Shown here: positions 6,884 through 7,065 of the stretch, in pieces
How positions within the stretch are numbered: the first letter of the stretch is position 1
Layout of the letters: the number at the start of each line of letters is the position of its first letter
NCBI GenBank assembly: GCA_964390795.1
Contig: CAYMLQ010000324.1
Location: forward strand, 1-7,065
Source of the DNA: CAYMLQ01 sp964390795
Lineage (GTDB): Bacteria; Verrucomicrobiota; Kiritimatiellia; RFP12; UBA1067
Reading direction: 5' to 3'
DNA length: 7,065 nucleotides
The notes under the pieces: generated by a model
Told to the model about the DNA's origin: nothing
Seen by the model: only the letters and a program-made list of their open reading frames with translations
Database searches by the model: none
Program-made: the position numbers and the translations under genes

Positions 6884-6953
6884 TAAGACAAGTCCGTGCT
6901 TCGGGGAGCGTCCCTGAAACGACGATTAAACCAAGCAAGAAAGAGGTGATTGT

Positions 6954-7065
6954 ATGAGTCGGATTCCTATGTTGATCGCATTGGCGGCCCTTATCACGCT
7001 GGGCACGGTGAGCGTGCAGGCCGCAACCCGCCAGAAAAAGAACGATCGCAAACGTGACGGCAGCG
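6954..7065 (+). CDS. Exported protein, N-terminal part only (cut by window end)
   Basis: Only the first 37 residues are visible. They form a clear Sec signal peptide: short basic start (MSRIP), hydrophobic core MLIALAALITLGTV and probable cleavage after VQA (residues 21-23). A strongly basic segment follows (TRQKKNDRKRDGS). The start is supported by GAGGTGA about four bases upstream. The gene lies behind a canonical sigma-54 promoter and an enhancer pair matching those at the kinase operon, so it is probably a target of that two-component system. I cannot name the family. By analogy with ZraP next to ZraSR it might be a periplasmic accessory or stress protein, but too little is present to say. 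Confidence 0.75.
   Translation, partial: MSRIPMLIALAALITLGTVSVQAATRQKKNDRKRDGS

Larger units (their letters stand above)
6632..6953. promoter_or_regulatory. Non-coding regulatory region before the last gene
   Basis: About 320 bases between the regulator stop and the next start. It contains a short hairpin TGCCG-ACA-CGGCA (6655-6667) without a U-tract, so at best a weak or factor-dependent transcription end. An enhancer-like pair (6725-6743, 6756-6774), a canonical sigma-54 promoter (6868-6883) and a strong ribosome-binding site follow. The open frame across 6775-6957 runs through these elements and is not believed to be coding. Confidence 0.6.

Noticed and set aside
6775..6957. Plus-strand 60-codon open frame between the regulator and the last gene
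   Set aside because: It starts right after the enhancer site, crosses the sigma-54 promoter, has no ribosome-binding site and overlaps the start of the real gene.

Overview
The window comes from a GC-rich Gram-negative bacterium. It encodes a predicted outer-membrane beta-barrel protein ending in phenylalanine, Sec-type signal peptides, an inner-membrane histidine kinase and two sigma-54-dependent (NtrC-family) response regulators. The phylum cannot be fixed from the sequence; a deltaproteobacterium or a PVC-type bacterium would fit, but that is a guess. I saw no tRNA, rRNA, CRISPR array, transposase or phage gene.

Left part (minus strand, about 2677 down to 16): an NtrC-family regulator (receiver, AAA+, Fis-type HTH) followed after 3 bases by a beta-barrel outer-membrane protein. 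As written, the regulator is broken by one extra base in a run of nine G (1593-1601). Removing one G gives a continuous 489-residue protein that stops directly before the barrel gene's start. No kinase for this regulator lies in the window.

Middle (minus strand, 3521-2910): an exported ferritin-like protein of the DUF2202 type. It diverges from the right-hand operon across a regulatory region of about 500 bases.

Right part (plus strand): a membrane histidine kinase (4020-5333) and its response regulator (5330-6631) overlap by four bases (ATGA) and form a clear two-component pair. A non-coding stretch of about 320 bases follows, then the start of a further exported protein (6954 onward, cut by the window end).

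The most informative content is regulatory. The regions upstream of the kinase and of the last gene each hold a canonical sigma-54 -24/-12 promoter. Each also holds a pair of dyad-like sites sharing the pattern YGC-N3-YTTT-GCA-N2-G, with centres exactly 31 bp apart in both places. The best copies (3760-3779 and 6752-6771) agree at 18 of 20 bases. A weaker sigma-54-like promoter on the minus strand (3633-3647) points at the DUF2202 gene, about 130-160 bp from the same enhancer pair. The simplest model is a self-regulating envelope-sensing two-component system. It would activate its own operon and two flanking genes for exported proteins, much as ZraSR controls itself and zraP, but with a ferritin-like DUF2202 protein and an unidentified exported protein as targets. 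The signal is unknown.
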